64,000 bases of DNA from Dermatemys mawii (GCA_007922305.1 ML677373.1:16746242-16810241), one strand, 5' to 3'. Shown: positions 21,766 through 33,222, counted from the stretch's first letter. Numbers and translations: made by a program. The notes: generated by a model from the sequence alone, not told the origin.

Positions 21766-21960
21766 GCCCCACCAAACTCCTGGGTAGTCTATATTGGTAC
21801 TGCTGAAATGCCGCCACGGAAAGTGCAAGCTTCCGCTTTCTGCAGCAACATTTTGGCGGACATACCCCCAGGGGGCCGCGCAAGTTTATTATCCGCGAAA
21901 AGGGGCAGCGGAGGAAGAACTTTGAAGAGCGCTGCACTAAAAGATTGACAGGCTGTGGTA
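21766..21960. repeat. Short GC-rich block, probable DNA element
   Basis: A local rise in GC and CpG ('gccgccacggaaagtgcaag', 'cattttggcggacatacccc') immediately follows a SINE. Its composition differs sharply from both sides. I cannot name the family; overlapping minus frames here are not genes. Confidence 0.4.
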
Positions 21961-22344
21961 GTGGGGGCCATAAAAATACCAAAGATAATGAGCCTAACTT
22001 GGAAAATTAATTTTCATCCTGTATTTCAGTGGAAATATTCAACAAAACCGCTATTGTGTTTGCAATTAGAGAATCCGAAGCACGGCCTTGTAGTTAACCC
22101 TCTACTACTGCTACATGAAGAGGCTGCTGGGAGGTTTCTCTGCCTGACACCTGTTAGAAGCTTTTTTTCCCTCTCTGGGAGCATTTCAATGTGTTGCCAA
22201 GGTTTACTGAGGGAGGGAAAGGAGACAAAAGGAAGCTAAGGTGATGGCCATTCACACAAAGATTTATTTAATGCTTCTTTGCTGACAATTTTATATTGAG
22301 GTTGTCCTTGTTCTGCTGATCTGTACACCTTGTTCTTTACAGAC

Positions 22345-22466
22345 ATCATGAGCCTGATTCAGCATGCTTTCTCACTAAAGTCATACTTACTCCCATTGAA
22401 CTCAGTGGGACAATTCATGTGAGCAAGTTCCTCAACATAAGGGTTGCAGAATCAGGTCAGTTAAAT
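22345..22466. repeat. Short fold-back repeat
   Basis: 'gagcctgattcagcatgctt' at the left and 'ggttgcagaatcaggtc' at the right are inverted around 'cccattgaactcagtgggac'. Confidence 0.7.
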
Positions 22467-22489
22467 AAGCCTTGTGACATCCTCTGTTG

Positions 22490-22628
22490 CAGCTGACTAT
22501 CACTATTTCCATTTTACAGAGAGAGAAATGGAAGCACTTAGAGGCTAGATGACTTGATCAAGATCACAAACAAGTCAGTGGCAGAGCCAAAAAATCCAGG
22601 AATCCTGGTTGCCTCTCAAGCATTTGAA
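22490..22628 (-). repeat. MIR-like SINE, minus
   Basis: 'tttccattttacagagagag', 'acttgatcaagatcacaaac' and 'gtggcagagccaaaaaatcc' are antisense MIR landmarks. Confidence 0.75.
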
Positions 22629-24654
22629 TCTCACTTTATTTCCTATGTGTTGCCTGTGAATAGGAAGGGTTTTCTGGGTGATGGTGGGAGAAGATTTAGA
22701 GCCTGATTAGGATCTCACTAACACTGCATTACACTGTTGTAAGCAAGGTCAGAATCAAGGCTGTGGGGCTAAATTTAAATAAAAAGCTCAGGGCCACATT
22801 TTCAAGTGCCCTCTCTCTTGCACAGTGATGATTTAAGTTTTTTATCCACAGCAGAATAACCATTGGGCCAGAGAGTTGGAGATGGGAGACCCTGGGGATA
22901 AACCTTGTTTGACAGTCTTGTAAATGATATCAAAGATGGTAATAGCTGTCCTGGTGGGAAAAAGGAGAAGTTGGTTGAGATGGACTGAAGGTGTTATTCT
23001 TGCTGCTGTAGTTAAAGTCTGATTCCATTTAATCCCAAGTGGTGGATGGGATTCAGGTGGAGCCAGTAGAGGTGTTTATGTTATCTGACTTCTCTCTCTG
23101 ACCTGGTCTGGTCAGGACATCTCTCGCAACCAGGATGACGAAGGCCTGGGGCCCAGGGGACAATGGGAGTGGTGAAGCTTGCTCCAGTAGCCAGTTTTCT
23201 CAGCAAAGTCTCTTTCTTTCCAAAAGGAGGAGTGATGGGTAGAATAGCTCATCCCCTCATTATTTTGTTCACCATTTAGGCCTAATATCTGCCACACCAA
23301 TTTTGGTTTATTAATTTTCAGTCTTCAGCTCCTCTTGTTTACCAGGCATGATCTTAACACAGGCCTTGAGTTACGTCAGTCGGCCTTTTGTTTGGACTAA
23401 TTCAGACTTTCTGTCTCCTTTTTGTACCTTTTTCCATCAACATTTGCTGTTATAGGTTATTGTGACATTTTATAAACTTTCACTTACTGGGAGTCAGAAG
23501 ACCTGGGATCAATCCCTAGATTAGTTCTATTCTCTGTTTCATCTGATTTTCACATTGAATTTCTGGAATTTGTACTTGATGATAACTCATGAAAAGTAAA
23601 AGTGAAGCGGAGTGGTGAAATATGGCTACTGAGCCAAACTCCCCAGGGTCTGAGTGTGTTAGGATTCAAGGCTTTGGATGGTGTCCAGCTATAATTGAAA
23701 CCACCAAGTTCTGCACAGCGTGTAAAATTCCTCCAGAGATGCCTGCCTGAGTGTTATCAGCTAGAAAACCATGAATGGTATGAATGTTTAACATGTTTTC
23801 TGAGAGCCAGACTCTTGGCCAAAACCTTTAAAATTGCACTCTTTTAACTTTCAAGCGATTAGGCTAAGGAAACATTGTAGCACTGTCCAATTTATGCTTG
23901 TTTAAAAACAGAGTAAAGGAGCTTTCGCAGCTCTGTATGGTGGACTTTTTGCTATAGCATCTGAGGGTTAGCATTCAACAGGAAAGAAAATAGTCTAATT
24001 ATTGTTAGCTCCTTTGCATCTTTTCCCTCTTCCTCATAAGCATTTCTAAGTATTTGATGATTACATGATTCCTTAGCTTGAGCTATTTGGCATTGGACTG
24101 GAATTTTTATTTTGAAATACCCTTGATGTCAAGTTGTCTCTTCAGTTTCAAGAATTCTTGTTCCATGATACTTGAAACATAAGAACATTGGTGGGGAAAA
24201 CAAGAATTCATTTAGACCTGTACAATGGAACAAGGTAGTGCTATGTTGGGAGTACACAAGAAACAAAGGAAAAGCTGCATACACTTTATTAATTTCTGAT
24301 TCTTTTTAAGGCATTAAAGTTTCTTTTTGCTGTACTACTGAAGGATCCTTGGGAAGAGCAGTTATTGAATTTACTTAGGTCACTGTGTTTGGTTTACCTT
24401 TGGCACTGCAGATACTAGGGTGCTGTTTGTGACTATATGTACTGCTTTGACTAGTACATGAAACTAACTGGTGGTCAGCTATGGTACTATGTTTATAGAT
24501 TCCTGGTGGCATGGGACATGGATCCTGCTGCTAATGCTAGTGGTTGTGGGTTCACATTGCAGTGTATTCATGGGGTGTGAAGAGTAAAAGTTGCTGTAAC
24601 TTTACATCAAATTTAGATTCTTTTTTTTAAAAAGATCTGTTCTGTTTCAAACTG
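22629..24654. other. Mostly unrecognised; small repeat scraps
   Basis: Includes a short fold-back scrap at about 22,695-22,775 ('gagcctgattaggatctcac' against 'tcagaatcaaggctgt') and a MIR-like scrap at 23,487-23,525 ('gggagtcagaagacctggga'). No exon is recognised in the remainder. Confidence 0.4.
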
Positions 24655-24657
24655 TAA

Positions 24658-24751
24658 TTATTTTGGGGAAGTTCTATGGCATATCCTACACAGAAGGTCA
24701 GACTAGATGCCCAGTGGTGGTCTATTCTGGCCTTAGAATCTATGAATGTTA
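24658..24751 (+). mobile_element. CR1 LINE 3' end, plus strand
   Basis: 'ttttggggaagttctatggc', 'cagaaggtcagactagatgc' and 'ccttagaatctatgaatg' are the sense 3' end of CR1. Confidence 0.9.
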
Positions 24752-25526
24752 CCATATCTCCATATGCCACAATTTTGAATGTAGTCATCATCAATCATAC
24801 CAGCCACAAAGAAGACCCTCTTAACGGTCTCCTATTCTGATGTTCTTCCCGGAAGTAGAGTTTCATGTCATTATCACTTCCAGATGCACTGCCATAACCC
24901 AGTAGTCACCACTGGTTCCGTTTATGGTGCCTGTGGATCAGTAATGAGATGGGTATCAAGGCATCCAGAGCTACCATGATTACTGCTAACACATTTTGGA
25001 AGTGATATTAAGCCTTGTGCTTCTGGGTTTGAGCCAACCTCTAAGTATTAGAGATAAGGATGATATGGGGAGCAGGTTATCCCATTTATGCCTGCTGTGG
25101 CGTTCTGACAACTTCCTCTGAAGCCACTGTCAGAGATAGGATACCAGACAAAATAGATCTTGAGTCTGATCCAGTTTGTCAATTCCTGTGCTCCTAGTAA
25201 GACATTTGATAGGTTGTTTCAGGCTTTTTTATTCTTTCTGTATCTCTAAGAAGTAAATAATTTCATATTTTACAACTTAGAATAAGGGGTAGCTGCTGCA
25301 TATGACTTCAGTATATCAATGACCTACTGAGTGTATAGGTGTGGAGAGGATTCCTTTGTGGTACCCTTAGGCTATACCTCCAAAAATCCATTTTTGACTA
25401 AGCCTTCTATTAAATTGCAGCTGCTAGATGCTTATCTAAAAACAGAAAGTCATGTGCATTCCTGGGATAGCAGAGTCTGCATCCTCCAAAAATGCAATTT
25501 TTTATTATACATCTTTGAATATGTTC
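24752..25526. other. Unrecognised sequence
   Basis: No gene or named repeat recognised. Confidence 0.4.
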
Positions 25527-26030
25527 ATGAGAACATAAGAACGGCCGTACTGGGTCACACCAGTGGTCCATCTAGCCCTGTATCCTGTTTTCTGACAGTA
25601 GCCAATGCCAGATGTTTCACAGGGAATGAAGAAAACAAGGCAATTATGGAGTGATCTATCCCCCGTTGTCCAGTCCTAGCTTGTGGCAGTCAGAGGTTTA
25701 GGGACACCCAGAGCAAGGGGTTGTGTCCCTGACCATCTTGGCTAATAGTCATTGATGGAGCTGTCCTTCATTAACTTTTCTAAATCTTTTATTATGCTTT
25801 TGGCCTTCACAACACTCTGGCAACAAGTTCCACAGGTTGACTGTGCATTGGGTGAAGAAGTACTTCCTTATGTTTGCCTGTCATTTTATTGAGTGACCCT
25901 TGGTTCTTGGGTTATGTGAAGGGGTAAATAACACTTGCCTATTCACTTTCTCCTCACCATTCATGATTTTATAGTTCTCTGTCATAACTTGCCTTAGTCG
26001 TCTCTTTCCTAAGCAGAACGCATTTGAAGC
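25527..26030 (-). mobile_element. CR1 LINE, 5'-truncated, minus strand
   Basis: Antisense CR1 3' end 'agaacataagaacggccgta' followed by 'ccatctagccctgtatcctg' and 'caagttccacaggttgactg'. Read on the minus strand, about 25,895-26,015 still encodes C-L-G-K-R-R-L-R, M-T-E-N-Y-K-I-M-N-G-E-E-K-V-N-R and F-T-P-S-H-N-P-R-T, a well preserved piece of the ORF2 C-terminus. The element is dead by truncation. Confidence 0.95.
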
Positions 26031-26080
26031 TTTCATTTTGGTGATTTCCTGCAAATTTCTGTTTAGTACATCAGTACTAA

Positions 26081-26435
26081 CATAGGCGCCAATTCTGTGG
26101 GTGCTCCTGGGCTGGAGCACCCCGGGGGAAAAAATGGTGGGTGCTGAGCAACCCCCATCAGCTCATCCCCAGTGCCTCCCACCCACCAGCAGGCTCCGCG
26201 AATCAGCACTTCCCCCTCCCTCCCACCACCTCCCACCCATCACGAACAGCTGTTTTGTGGCATGCAGAAGGTTGGGAGGAAGAAGGAGGAGTGAGGATGT
26301 GGCGTGCTCAGGGAAGGAGGTGGGGGAAGGGTGGGGCAGGAAGAGATGGGGTGGGGCTGCGAGGGAAGGGGTAGAGTGGGGGCAGGGCCTGGGATGGAGC
26401 CAGGGCTTTGAAAAGTTGGAAAGTTGGCGCCTCTG
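26081..26435. mobile_element. hAT-like nonautonomous element, GC-rich
   Basis: The left end CATAGGCGCCAA and the reverse complement of the right end, CAGAGGCGCCAA, form 12-bp terminal inverted repeats with one mismatch. They are flanked by a perfect 8-bp direct repeat AGTACTAA (26,073-26,080 and 26,436-26,443), the target duplication length of hAT transposons. The inside is GC-rich ('gtggggcaggaagagatggg') and carries no transposase; the open frames in it are by-products of composition. It lies just beyond the 5' edge of a minus-strand CR1. Confidence 0.9.
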
Positions 26436-26444
26436 AGTACTAAA

Positions 26445-26612
26445 GTAGTCCCCTTGACTTCAATGGCTATATTTACTGAAAAACAGAACTCAGTGTGCTG
26501 CTTGTATACTTAAAGTTAAGCAAATGCACATGTATTTGTAGGCCTGGGACCTTAGGGACTGACACAAAGCCTACTGAAGTCAATAGAAAGACTTTTTGAT
26601 TTCTATGTGCTT
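26445..26612. repeat. Short fold-back repeat
   Basis: 'agtccccttgacttcaatgg' on the left, 'tacttaaagttaagcaaatg' inside and 'actgaagtcaatagaaagac' on the right fit the fold-back group. Confidence 0.55.
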
Positions 26613-26621
26613 TTATCAAGC

Positions 26622-26726
26622 CTCCAGTGATTTGACCAAGTTCACTCAAGAAATCAATGATATAGCCAGGAAATCAACCAGATCTCCTAGAGTCCCATGT
26701 CCAAGACCATCTTTCTCAAGAGGCTC
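26622..26726 (-). repeat. MIR-like SINE fragment, minus
   Basis: 'tgaccaagttcactcaagaa' and 'accagatctcctagagtccc' are antisense MIR-like SINE landmarks. Confidence 0.6.
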
Positions 26727-28017
26727 ATGGGTCTCTAATATTAGTATTACCTCTGTGGTGAGGGCTTGAACGCTGCATTAGCAATATTTCATGCTCTATT
26801 TCCCCTCCTTCCCCTTAGTCTTTATTTCCAGTTTTTTCAGGAGTGGATTTTCTATACTGCCGTGACAGCATTGCTGCTCCCAGACAGGAGAATTTGCTGG
26901 ATATTTTATTAACTCAGATGCCTTCTGTGCTTTGTTCCCCAGCAAACTACGTGTACAATTTTTGTACCAGTGACTGAACAAAAAATACAAATTTTAAGTT
27001 GGAGAGTGAACATTATTTCCTTTGCAATATGCTTTGCATGAATTGTTTGAGTGCCTAAAGGATTGTCACTTTTATTTCCCAGCCAAACACTGATCTGTGC
27101 AGATGAATTCCTGCAGTACATCTTGATGAAACATGGGGAAGAGCAGAAATAGCTGTAAAAGGGGTCGGACCACTTACTGCAGCAAAAAAGATTAGTTTGT
27201 TTTTTTCTATAAAACATTTTAATAGCTTGGACTATAAGTGTATACCCAACCCAAGATAAAGTGAAGGCACAGTCAACTATTGAGTCTACAAAAAATAAAT
27301 CCATCATCTGAAATTTATCCTGGTAAAATAAAAACTTTGAGAGTTATGGGGGGAGAAATTATGGGGGGAAGGATGGTTTTCACGTGGTTTAGTCTTTTGT
27401 CTTTCAGTCAAGCTATTTTTCTGCTATTGGCAAAATGCTCAGAACTTGCTTCTGGATGTCAAAATAATGGCATCCCAAAAGAGGAAAGATTAAGAAAATA
27501 AAGGGACAAACTGGGCTTCATATTGATCCCACAGAGCTTTGCCCCCTCAAGATTCAACTGACCTTACTTAAGTTAAACCTGATTTGTTTCCAGGGCCACC
27601 ACTGAAGGAAGACAAATAATTATTATCAGTGACAGCTTCACTGAGTCCAACCTTCTTGCCAACAAAGCAGGCAAAGATATAGCCTGCTCATGTAGAAGCT
27701 GATCTTCAGAGATGCTGAAAATCCACAACTCTAAGGGAGATTAATGGGAGTGTAGGCAATTCATTTCTTTGGAGGCTGTCTTTATTGCCAAAAAAAGGAG
27801 TTGGAGGGTAACAACGAGGTGAGTCACATGCAATAGTTATCTTGATGTGCAATCCTAGTGGAGAGAAGATGATGACAGTGTTTACTGTGATGTAGCTAGG
27901 CAGGGTCAAAACTAAACCCTCCACCAGTAGTTCACCTGAACTACCTACATCATGGTAAAAGCTACAGAGCCTGATCACCACAAGAATTTCACTGTGAAAT
28001 CACAAACACTTGTTAAC
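26727..28017. other. Unrecognised sequence
   Basis: No gene recognised. The 132-codon minus frame at 26,909-27,307 is cysteine- and aromatic-rich with no domain and looks like a chance frame. A small palindrome (gtagttcacctgaactac) lies at 27,927-27,944. Confidence 0.4.
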
Positions 28018-28085
28018 TATTTGAGGTCTTCATTGCCAAAGAAAGGTCAAAATGTACCTTCCTTTGGTGATGAAGACCTCAAATG
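28018..28085 (+). other. Long hairpin, pre-miRNA-like dimensions
   Basis: Arms 28,018-28,047 and 28,056-28,085 pair over 30 positions with an 8-base loop (caaaatgt). As plus-strand RNA the stem has two G-U wobbles and one A-C mismatch. It could be the core of a fold-back transposon or a microRNA-type precursor; sequence alone does not decide. No known miRNA seed is claimed. Confidence 0.6.
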
Positions 28086-28763
28086 AGGCCTATAGTGTAT
28101 AGCTTTCTACCTATGTTTTCTCCCATTTTGTGGCAAAAATCTTTAGGAGATAGTCTTCAGGAAAGAGCACAGTGTAACCATAACATTCAGGAGAGCAAAT
28201 ATTGGTCTTTGAAATACATCATATCACACAGTGTTAGCAGAAATATGACTGATGACTCCCTTCAGCTCTACCCCAGACTTATAGGATTTTATTAAATGAC
28301 ATTTTTGTAAGACCAAAACCAAGCCAAGCCTGTTGCTTTTAGAGATCATATAACTGTTCTGATATCTGAGATATCCCAGTGCGGATGCTGTCCTCTGGGC
28401 CATCACCCTACTGCAAATATTGGGAGATTTTTCCAAACCACACAGTAGCTGCTAATTTGTGAAATCCATAATGTAGATTCTAAATACGTGGCAATGCAGA
28501 ACTAGCTACAAACAATTATATTTGCCAGAAATAGCTATATTTACCAGTTGTTGCAAGTGGGGTCAACACTCAAAGAAGAGCCAGCTTAAAATGTAGCTAG
28601 TTCATGTTTTTGGGTTGACTGTCATCATTCTGTGACACCAAAGCATAAGATAATCTTCAATGAAGAGAGACAGGGAGTGCTTAATCAGAGCAGATGCTTG
28701 TGTCTTCTGATGAAAATTCCCATTCACTGACGTTCCAAGCTCATGTTCAGTCCTGTGCACTCG
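28086..28763. other. Unrecognised sequence
   Basis: Nothing recognised between the two inverted repeats. Confidence 0.35.
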
Positions 28764-28847
28764 CATGATCTTGTTAGTGTTGTTTGGAAAAGTAATCTGT
28801 GCAAGCTGATCGGCTGTGCCTTCCTAACAACACTAACAGTGATCGTG
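28764..28847. repeat. Inverted repeat with 31-base spacer
   Basis: 'catgatcttgttagtgttgt' on the left and 'acaacactaacagtgatcgt' on the right pair with few mismatches. Probably a decayed fold-back element. Confidence 0.6.
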
Positions 28848-28919
28848 AATTTTCAGATGGCTGTTTACTCGTGTTTAGTGTTCACAGGAAAGGATTCCCA
28901 GGAAAAGCAGTGAAGCATC

Positions 28920-28992
28920 ACGGACGAATTTGATCTTACATGAACCTCCATTGACTTCAGTGGAGTTGCACCAGGAATTAATTTTGCCACTT
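28920..28992. repeat. Fold-back repeat fragment
   Basis: Core 'tccattgacttcagtggagt' followed by 'tgcaccaggaattaattttg'; only the right half is clear. Confidence 0.5.
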
Positions 28993-29639
28993 TAGCTCAC
29001 CTCATAATACTGATATTTTTTTCATATTATCATACAGCTGTACTGTGTTGGGGTATATCAAAAGATCTTACAAACTAAATGTGATTGGGTCTAATTATTA
29101 TTTGGATGGAAGAACTCCAAAGTAAATTGAAGGTTGTCCAGAAAATGATAGTGGTGATTCACTAAATGACTATCTTCCTTCCAAATGTGAATCAATCTAA
29201 TTCTTTAGCATGGTATTGATTGCTCTGTGCTGTTATATTAGATTGAGACTTAAAAGCCAAATCCTAAACACTTGCGGTTGAGAGAACTGATATGTTTAAG
29301 TTCAGTGAGTCATCGGGACCCTCTGCTCAAAGTGTAAGGTGCATTTATTCATCTTACCTTCTGTAATAAAAACAACGTGCATGTGTAAAATTCCTAAATC
29401 AAAACATTTCTCTGCACACGCTTTTCCCCTGGAGGAGAGGATGAGAGAACAAATATGACAGATGTCAATAACATTGCTCAATGCATTACTGGAAGGAGCT
29501 CAGACTGTACTGTGAGGAGCATTTTATAAGGACCTATATAGAATAGATTATATTAATCAGTGAGTTCAAAAGGAATTTAAAAATAAAGTGACTAACAAAA
29601 AATTAAGTTACAAATAAAAGTATGCAATCTCATTCAAAT
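28993..29639. other. Unrecognised AT-rich sequence
   Basis: No gene or repeat recognised; CR1 similarity may begin a little before 29,640. Confidence 0.35.
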
Positions 29640-29797
29640 TAGCCCCTATAATGGAAATCTGGAGGATAGCAAATGTGGTATCTATCTTTAAGAAAGTGAT
29701 CCGGGGAATTATGAACCGCTGAGCCTTTCTTCAGTCCAAGGTGAATTAGTTGAAATGATAATTACAAATAAAATTATAGAACAGCCAGATGAGGGGG
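29640..29797 (+). pseudogene. CR1 reverse transcriptase fragment, plus
   Basis: Read in plus sense, 'tggaggatagcaaatgtggt' encodes W-R-I-A-N-V and leads to I-F-K-K, the start of the CR1 polymerase domain; 'gaattatgaaccgctgagcc' follows where the family has its N-Y-R-P motif, here disrupted. The frame shifts and stops several times within about 160 bp. This is an internal ORF2 piece well upstream of the 3' end, unlike the other copies here, so it is probably a remnant of a longer copy. Confidence 0.7.
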
Positions 29798-31404
29798 CAG
29801 CAGGCAAGATGGAAGTGGGCTTCCTAGGGGACAGAAGTGAAGTGTAGTGGGAAAAGAGTCTGCTAAACTGGATTCCCTGCCTATCATTAAAAATAATATA
29901 CTTAAATTGCATTAAATTCAGTTAACACATCCAACCTAGTGCTTGGTCATTACATTCTGTATTTGACAAATCAAGCTTGTGACTCATTTGGCTTCAGAGC
30001 ACAAGTGTAGATCTTTAGGGGCTCTTGATGCAATATTTTCACTTATAGTAAGTAAGGAAAACCCATCCAAAGGCTGTATTAATACTGATTGGTTGAGGAA
30101 AGGGTGTGTGCTGCCCAATCACATGAAGGTTGAATTAAGGGGAGAGCAAAGAGGACTATCATGTTGGTTCTACTGAAGAAACAGCATTTTTAGTTGTAAG
30201 TGGAGTTAATAGTCCTGTCAAAGCGACAATCTGCTAACAAAAATTATCAACAGGCAGGCAGGAGTTGCTAGCATCAGTGGCAAAGCTTGGAAATCTGTGC
30301 AGTGCACTGGCATATCTAAGCAAGGACATCTGTTCCTTTATATTCCGCTATATAGCATAAAGCCCTCGATTTCCCACCAACGCATTGTAAAGAAACACTC
30401 ACAGCTTGTTATATTATATAAAACTACACACCAGGGCAAAGATGTCTACCCATGTACAGAAGCTTGTTAACTAGTGGAGTTCAACTGTCAAGATTCCCTG
30501 TGTGAACCAATTAAAAGAATCTAATTGGAAGTATTCGGCTCTTCAAAATATTTATGAACGTTGATGCAAATATTTATTTACAGATCATCTGCTTGCAGAT
30601 TTTCCCATCTCTGTTCTTTTCATGGCCGTTTGTAGCCCATTAGTGCAAAACATCCACTGCTTGAATTAATAGTGAATTGACAATGAGCTAAAATATTTTT
30701 TATATATTGGGCAATAGATGTTTGACAAAGCATTTATACTTCTTCAACTATGAATGTTGGATTTTTTTCCCTTCCAAATGGGATGGCTATCTATATTTTT
30801 CATGGCCGGTTTCCTCATTGGGTTGCATTATTTTCACGGCGTGTCTTCACTGATGGATGCTGATTGCATTGATTCAACCCCATAAGATTCTTTCACCAGT
30901 TACAAATGGTGGGGCACATAATGCCCCTTCCACCAGATCTGATTGTCTCTTTTGCCAGCCTTTTGTGGGAGATGCATTTTTGAGGTGATGTTTTCCTGAA
31001 CCTATATTATTTATATATATATTCCATTCCTTCCAATTAACCATGGTGTTGGAAGCTGAGGACCCTACCAAAACATTACTCTAGTGACAATGCTGCCAAT
31101 GACTACACTGGAGGTATAGTTCTTCAGGAGAGCCGCAGAAGATCATCAATCTTTGGAGAGGTCCTCTGAAGACATTTCAAGCAAATAAGCCATCTGGCAA
31201 CTAGATAAAAGCTGGCTTCTGAATCTGAACTCCTTTGAGTTTCAGGGAGTGCCAATTTCAAATTGCTGAATTTCAACTTGCCTCTGTGATTTATGGTTCT
31301 AGTTCAGAGCCAAACCCAGGGGGGAGTGTCTGTGTTGTTCACTTTTGAAGTATCCAGCTTTTTCTTCTATTGGAGAAGAGATGCAGAAGGAGATCTACTG
31401 GCCT
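29798..31404. other. Repeat-poor AT-rich sequence
   Basis: About 1.6 kb with no recognised transposon. 30,350-30,700 is compositionally like conserved noncoding DNA (AT-rich, few CpG), which is only an impression. Confidence 0.4.
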
Positions 31405-31480
31405 GTTCATATTCCTATATCAGAACAGACTATCTGGTTTATGTAGTCCGGTCTCCTGTTTGATACTGGCTAATCCTGAA
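31405..31480 (-). repeat. Possible CR1 3'-end scrap, minus
   Basis: 'ggtctcctgtttgatactgg' follows the antisense CR1 pattern seen at 7.9 and 25.5 kb, but similarity is weak. Confidence 0.35.
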
Positions 31481-31664
31481 CTCTCTCCTGTAGTATCTTT
31501 AATTGTGTAATAATGTACCATAGAGGGAAAATGTCTTCATGACCCCGGGTGATGAATATGACTTCAAAAACTCATTAGCAGCATGTGATGGTGGGAAGAT
31601 CAGATCAGGTATTTCCTGAGGTTTGTTACATTCAGTGATTGTGTCCCTGAGGAAATCCGTGCAA

Positions 31665-31876
31665 CAGGACTATTCTGCATGGCGAGTTAGTGCGAGGCAA
31701 GCCAAGAAGTCAATCTACAGCTCACCAGCTTGTGGCTCACTGATGTCCGTGTGGCAAAAGTCACAAAGTGTGCATTTCAGGAACTCCCATGTGGGACATT
31801 TAATGCAGCACAAGCTGGTGAGCTGTAGATTCATATCCTGGCTTGCCACACACTAACTCACCGTGTAGACAACCCT
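31665..31876. mobile_element. DNA transposon with long inverted repeats
   Basis: The arm 31,682-31,735 ('gcgagttagtgcgaggcaag', 'caatctacagctcaccagct') is the near reverse complement of 31,808-31,865 ('agctggtgagctgtagattc', 'cttgccacacactaactc'). The right end 'gtgtagacaaccct' matches the end type of other elements here. No coding capacity. Confidence 0.85.
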
Positions 31877-32219
31877 GAAGGGAATATCCTTTTAGAGATC
31901 TAGCATTTGCATAAATGACAGCTGGCATTTCTCCAAAGAACTGCAGGGCCCCTATCATTAGTGGGATTCTCCTTTTGAAGATTTTTCTCACACAGCCAAG
32001 GGGATTGCATTTGATGTGTAGCTGTAACACTGAGGTACCTGTATCTTTTAAGAGTGAGGAAAAATGAGCTGAAAACAATTTTACCTTTTGTGACTGTTTT
32101 GGTCTACATGATATTTATAACCTCTGATTTGTTCCTTTGCTCTCGTCCCGCTTGTGCATATTTAATGTCTTTGGTTATTTAAGAGCATACACTTAAACGG
32201 CTATGTTGCGTCTTTAGAG

Positions 32220-32530
32220 CTGGGAGAACAATGATTTTTTTAATAAACTGACCATTTTGAAAAGTTGAAAAAAATCATTTTGGGTCAGACTGAAACCAAA
32301 AAAATTCTAACTTTCTGGCAAATAAAAAAGTTTCAAAAAATTGTTTTGACAAAAGTGAAATATCTTGGTTTGATTTCAACTGTTTTTCAACATTTTTGGA
32401 TTTAAAATAAAATTAAGGGAAATTTTGAAGTGAATGTCATTTCACATGGAAAAATCGAAACTTTTAAAAAATATATCAAATTTTTTTTTACTTTTTCCCT
32501 CCCCTTTTGCCCTCCAAATGAACAATTTAG
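32220..32530. repeat. GAAAATTTT-rich fold-back repeat
   Basis: AT-rich text with self-complementary runs ('tttgaaaagttgaaaaaaat', 'tcaactgtttttcaacattt'). Similar blocks recur at 34.5, 42.8, 45.8, 50.6, 58.4 and 60.0 kb, suggesting a family rather than random low complexity. Confidence 0.5.
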
Positions 32531-32545
32531 CAAAACTGACATTCA

Positions 32546-32662
32546 TTTGTGAGACAGGGTGGGTGAGGTAATATCTTTTATTGGGCAAGTTTCTGTTGGA
32601 GAGAGAGACACGCTTTCGAGCTTATACAGAACTTTTCCTCAGGTCTGGATTGAATTTGTGAA
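32546..32662 (+). repeat. Interspersed repeat of turtle/crocodilian type
   Basis: 'ggtgggtgaggtaatatctt', 'ttattgggcaagtttctgtt' and 'cacgctttcgagcttataca' match a common reptile repeat I recall; class not certain. Confidence 0.75.
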
Positions 32663-32744
32663 ATATTTTGGTGTCACTGAATCTGAATGTGCCTCTGAGG
32701 TATCCCCTCTCAGGCACAATTATTATTCATAATTATTATTTATT

Positions 32745-32872
32745 TGCATTGCAGTAGCACCTAAGGGGTCCTGTCAGGGATGAAGTCTTTCTTGTGCAAG
32801 GCACAGTACAAACACAGACCAAAAATACTGTTCCTTTCCCCAAATAATTTATAATCTCCTGTCCTGCTCCTA
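32745..32872 (-). repeat. MIR-like SINE tail, minus
   Basis: 'gcagtagcacctaaggggtc' and 'aatttataatctcctgtcct' are the antisense of the SINE 3' tail. Confidence 0.7.
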
Positions 32873-33222
32873 GGTGGAAGTAAGTAAATTGCTGCAGCTC
32901 CTCAAAGAATATAGCATCCCTTCTTCTGCTGATGAATGAGGTGGTGTGGGGGAATTAGGGATTAAGCCAAGATTCCCCCCATTCCCAGTCCATTTCTGCT
33001 CTCTCTGCTCTTTCCCTGTGCAGTGACAATGTATGCAGAGCAGCACTGCATTCTGTATTTGACATCAAACCCAGAATCTGGATAGGATCTTCACTGAGCA
33101 GAGCGATGGATGTAGGGAGCTTATTGCATTGCTTGGGCACAGATACAACCTAAGCCCAAGTGATTAGCAGCTGTCATGATGCTCCACAGCTCTCACTAAC
33201 AAAGCTTCTCAGATCTTTACTA

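Noticed and set aside
21766..21960. Second candidate hAT element
   Set aside because: The edges (cagtgccccacc on the left, ggtagtgggggcca on the right) are only loosely inverted and no 8-bp duplication was found.
26909..27307. 132-codon minus-strand frame
   Set aside because: No recognisable domain, unusual cysteine and aromatic content for a conserved protein, and no exon signals noted.
27927..27944. 18-bp palindrome gtagttcacctgaactac
   Set aside because: Arms of only 8 bp; short palindromes of this size are expected by chance in 64 kb.
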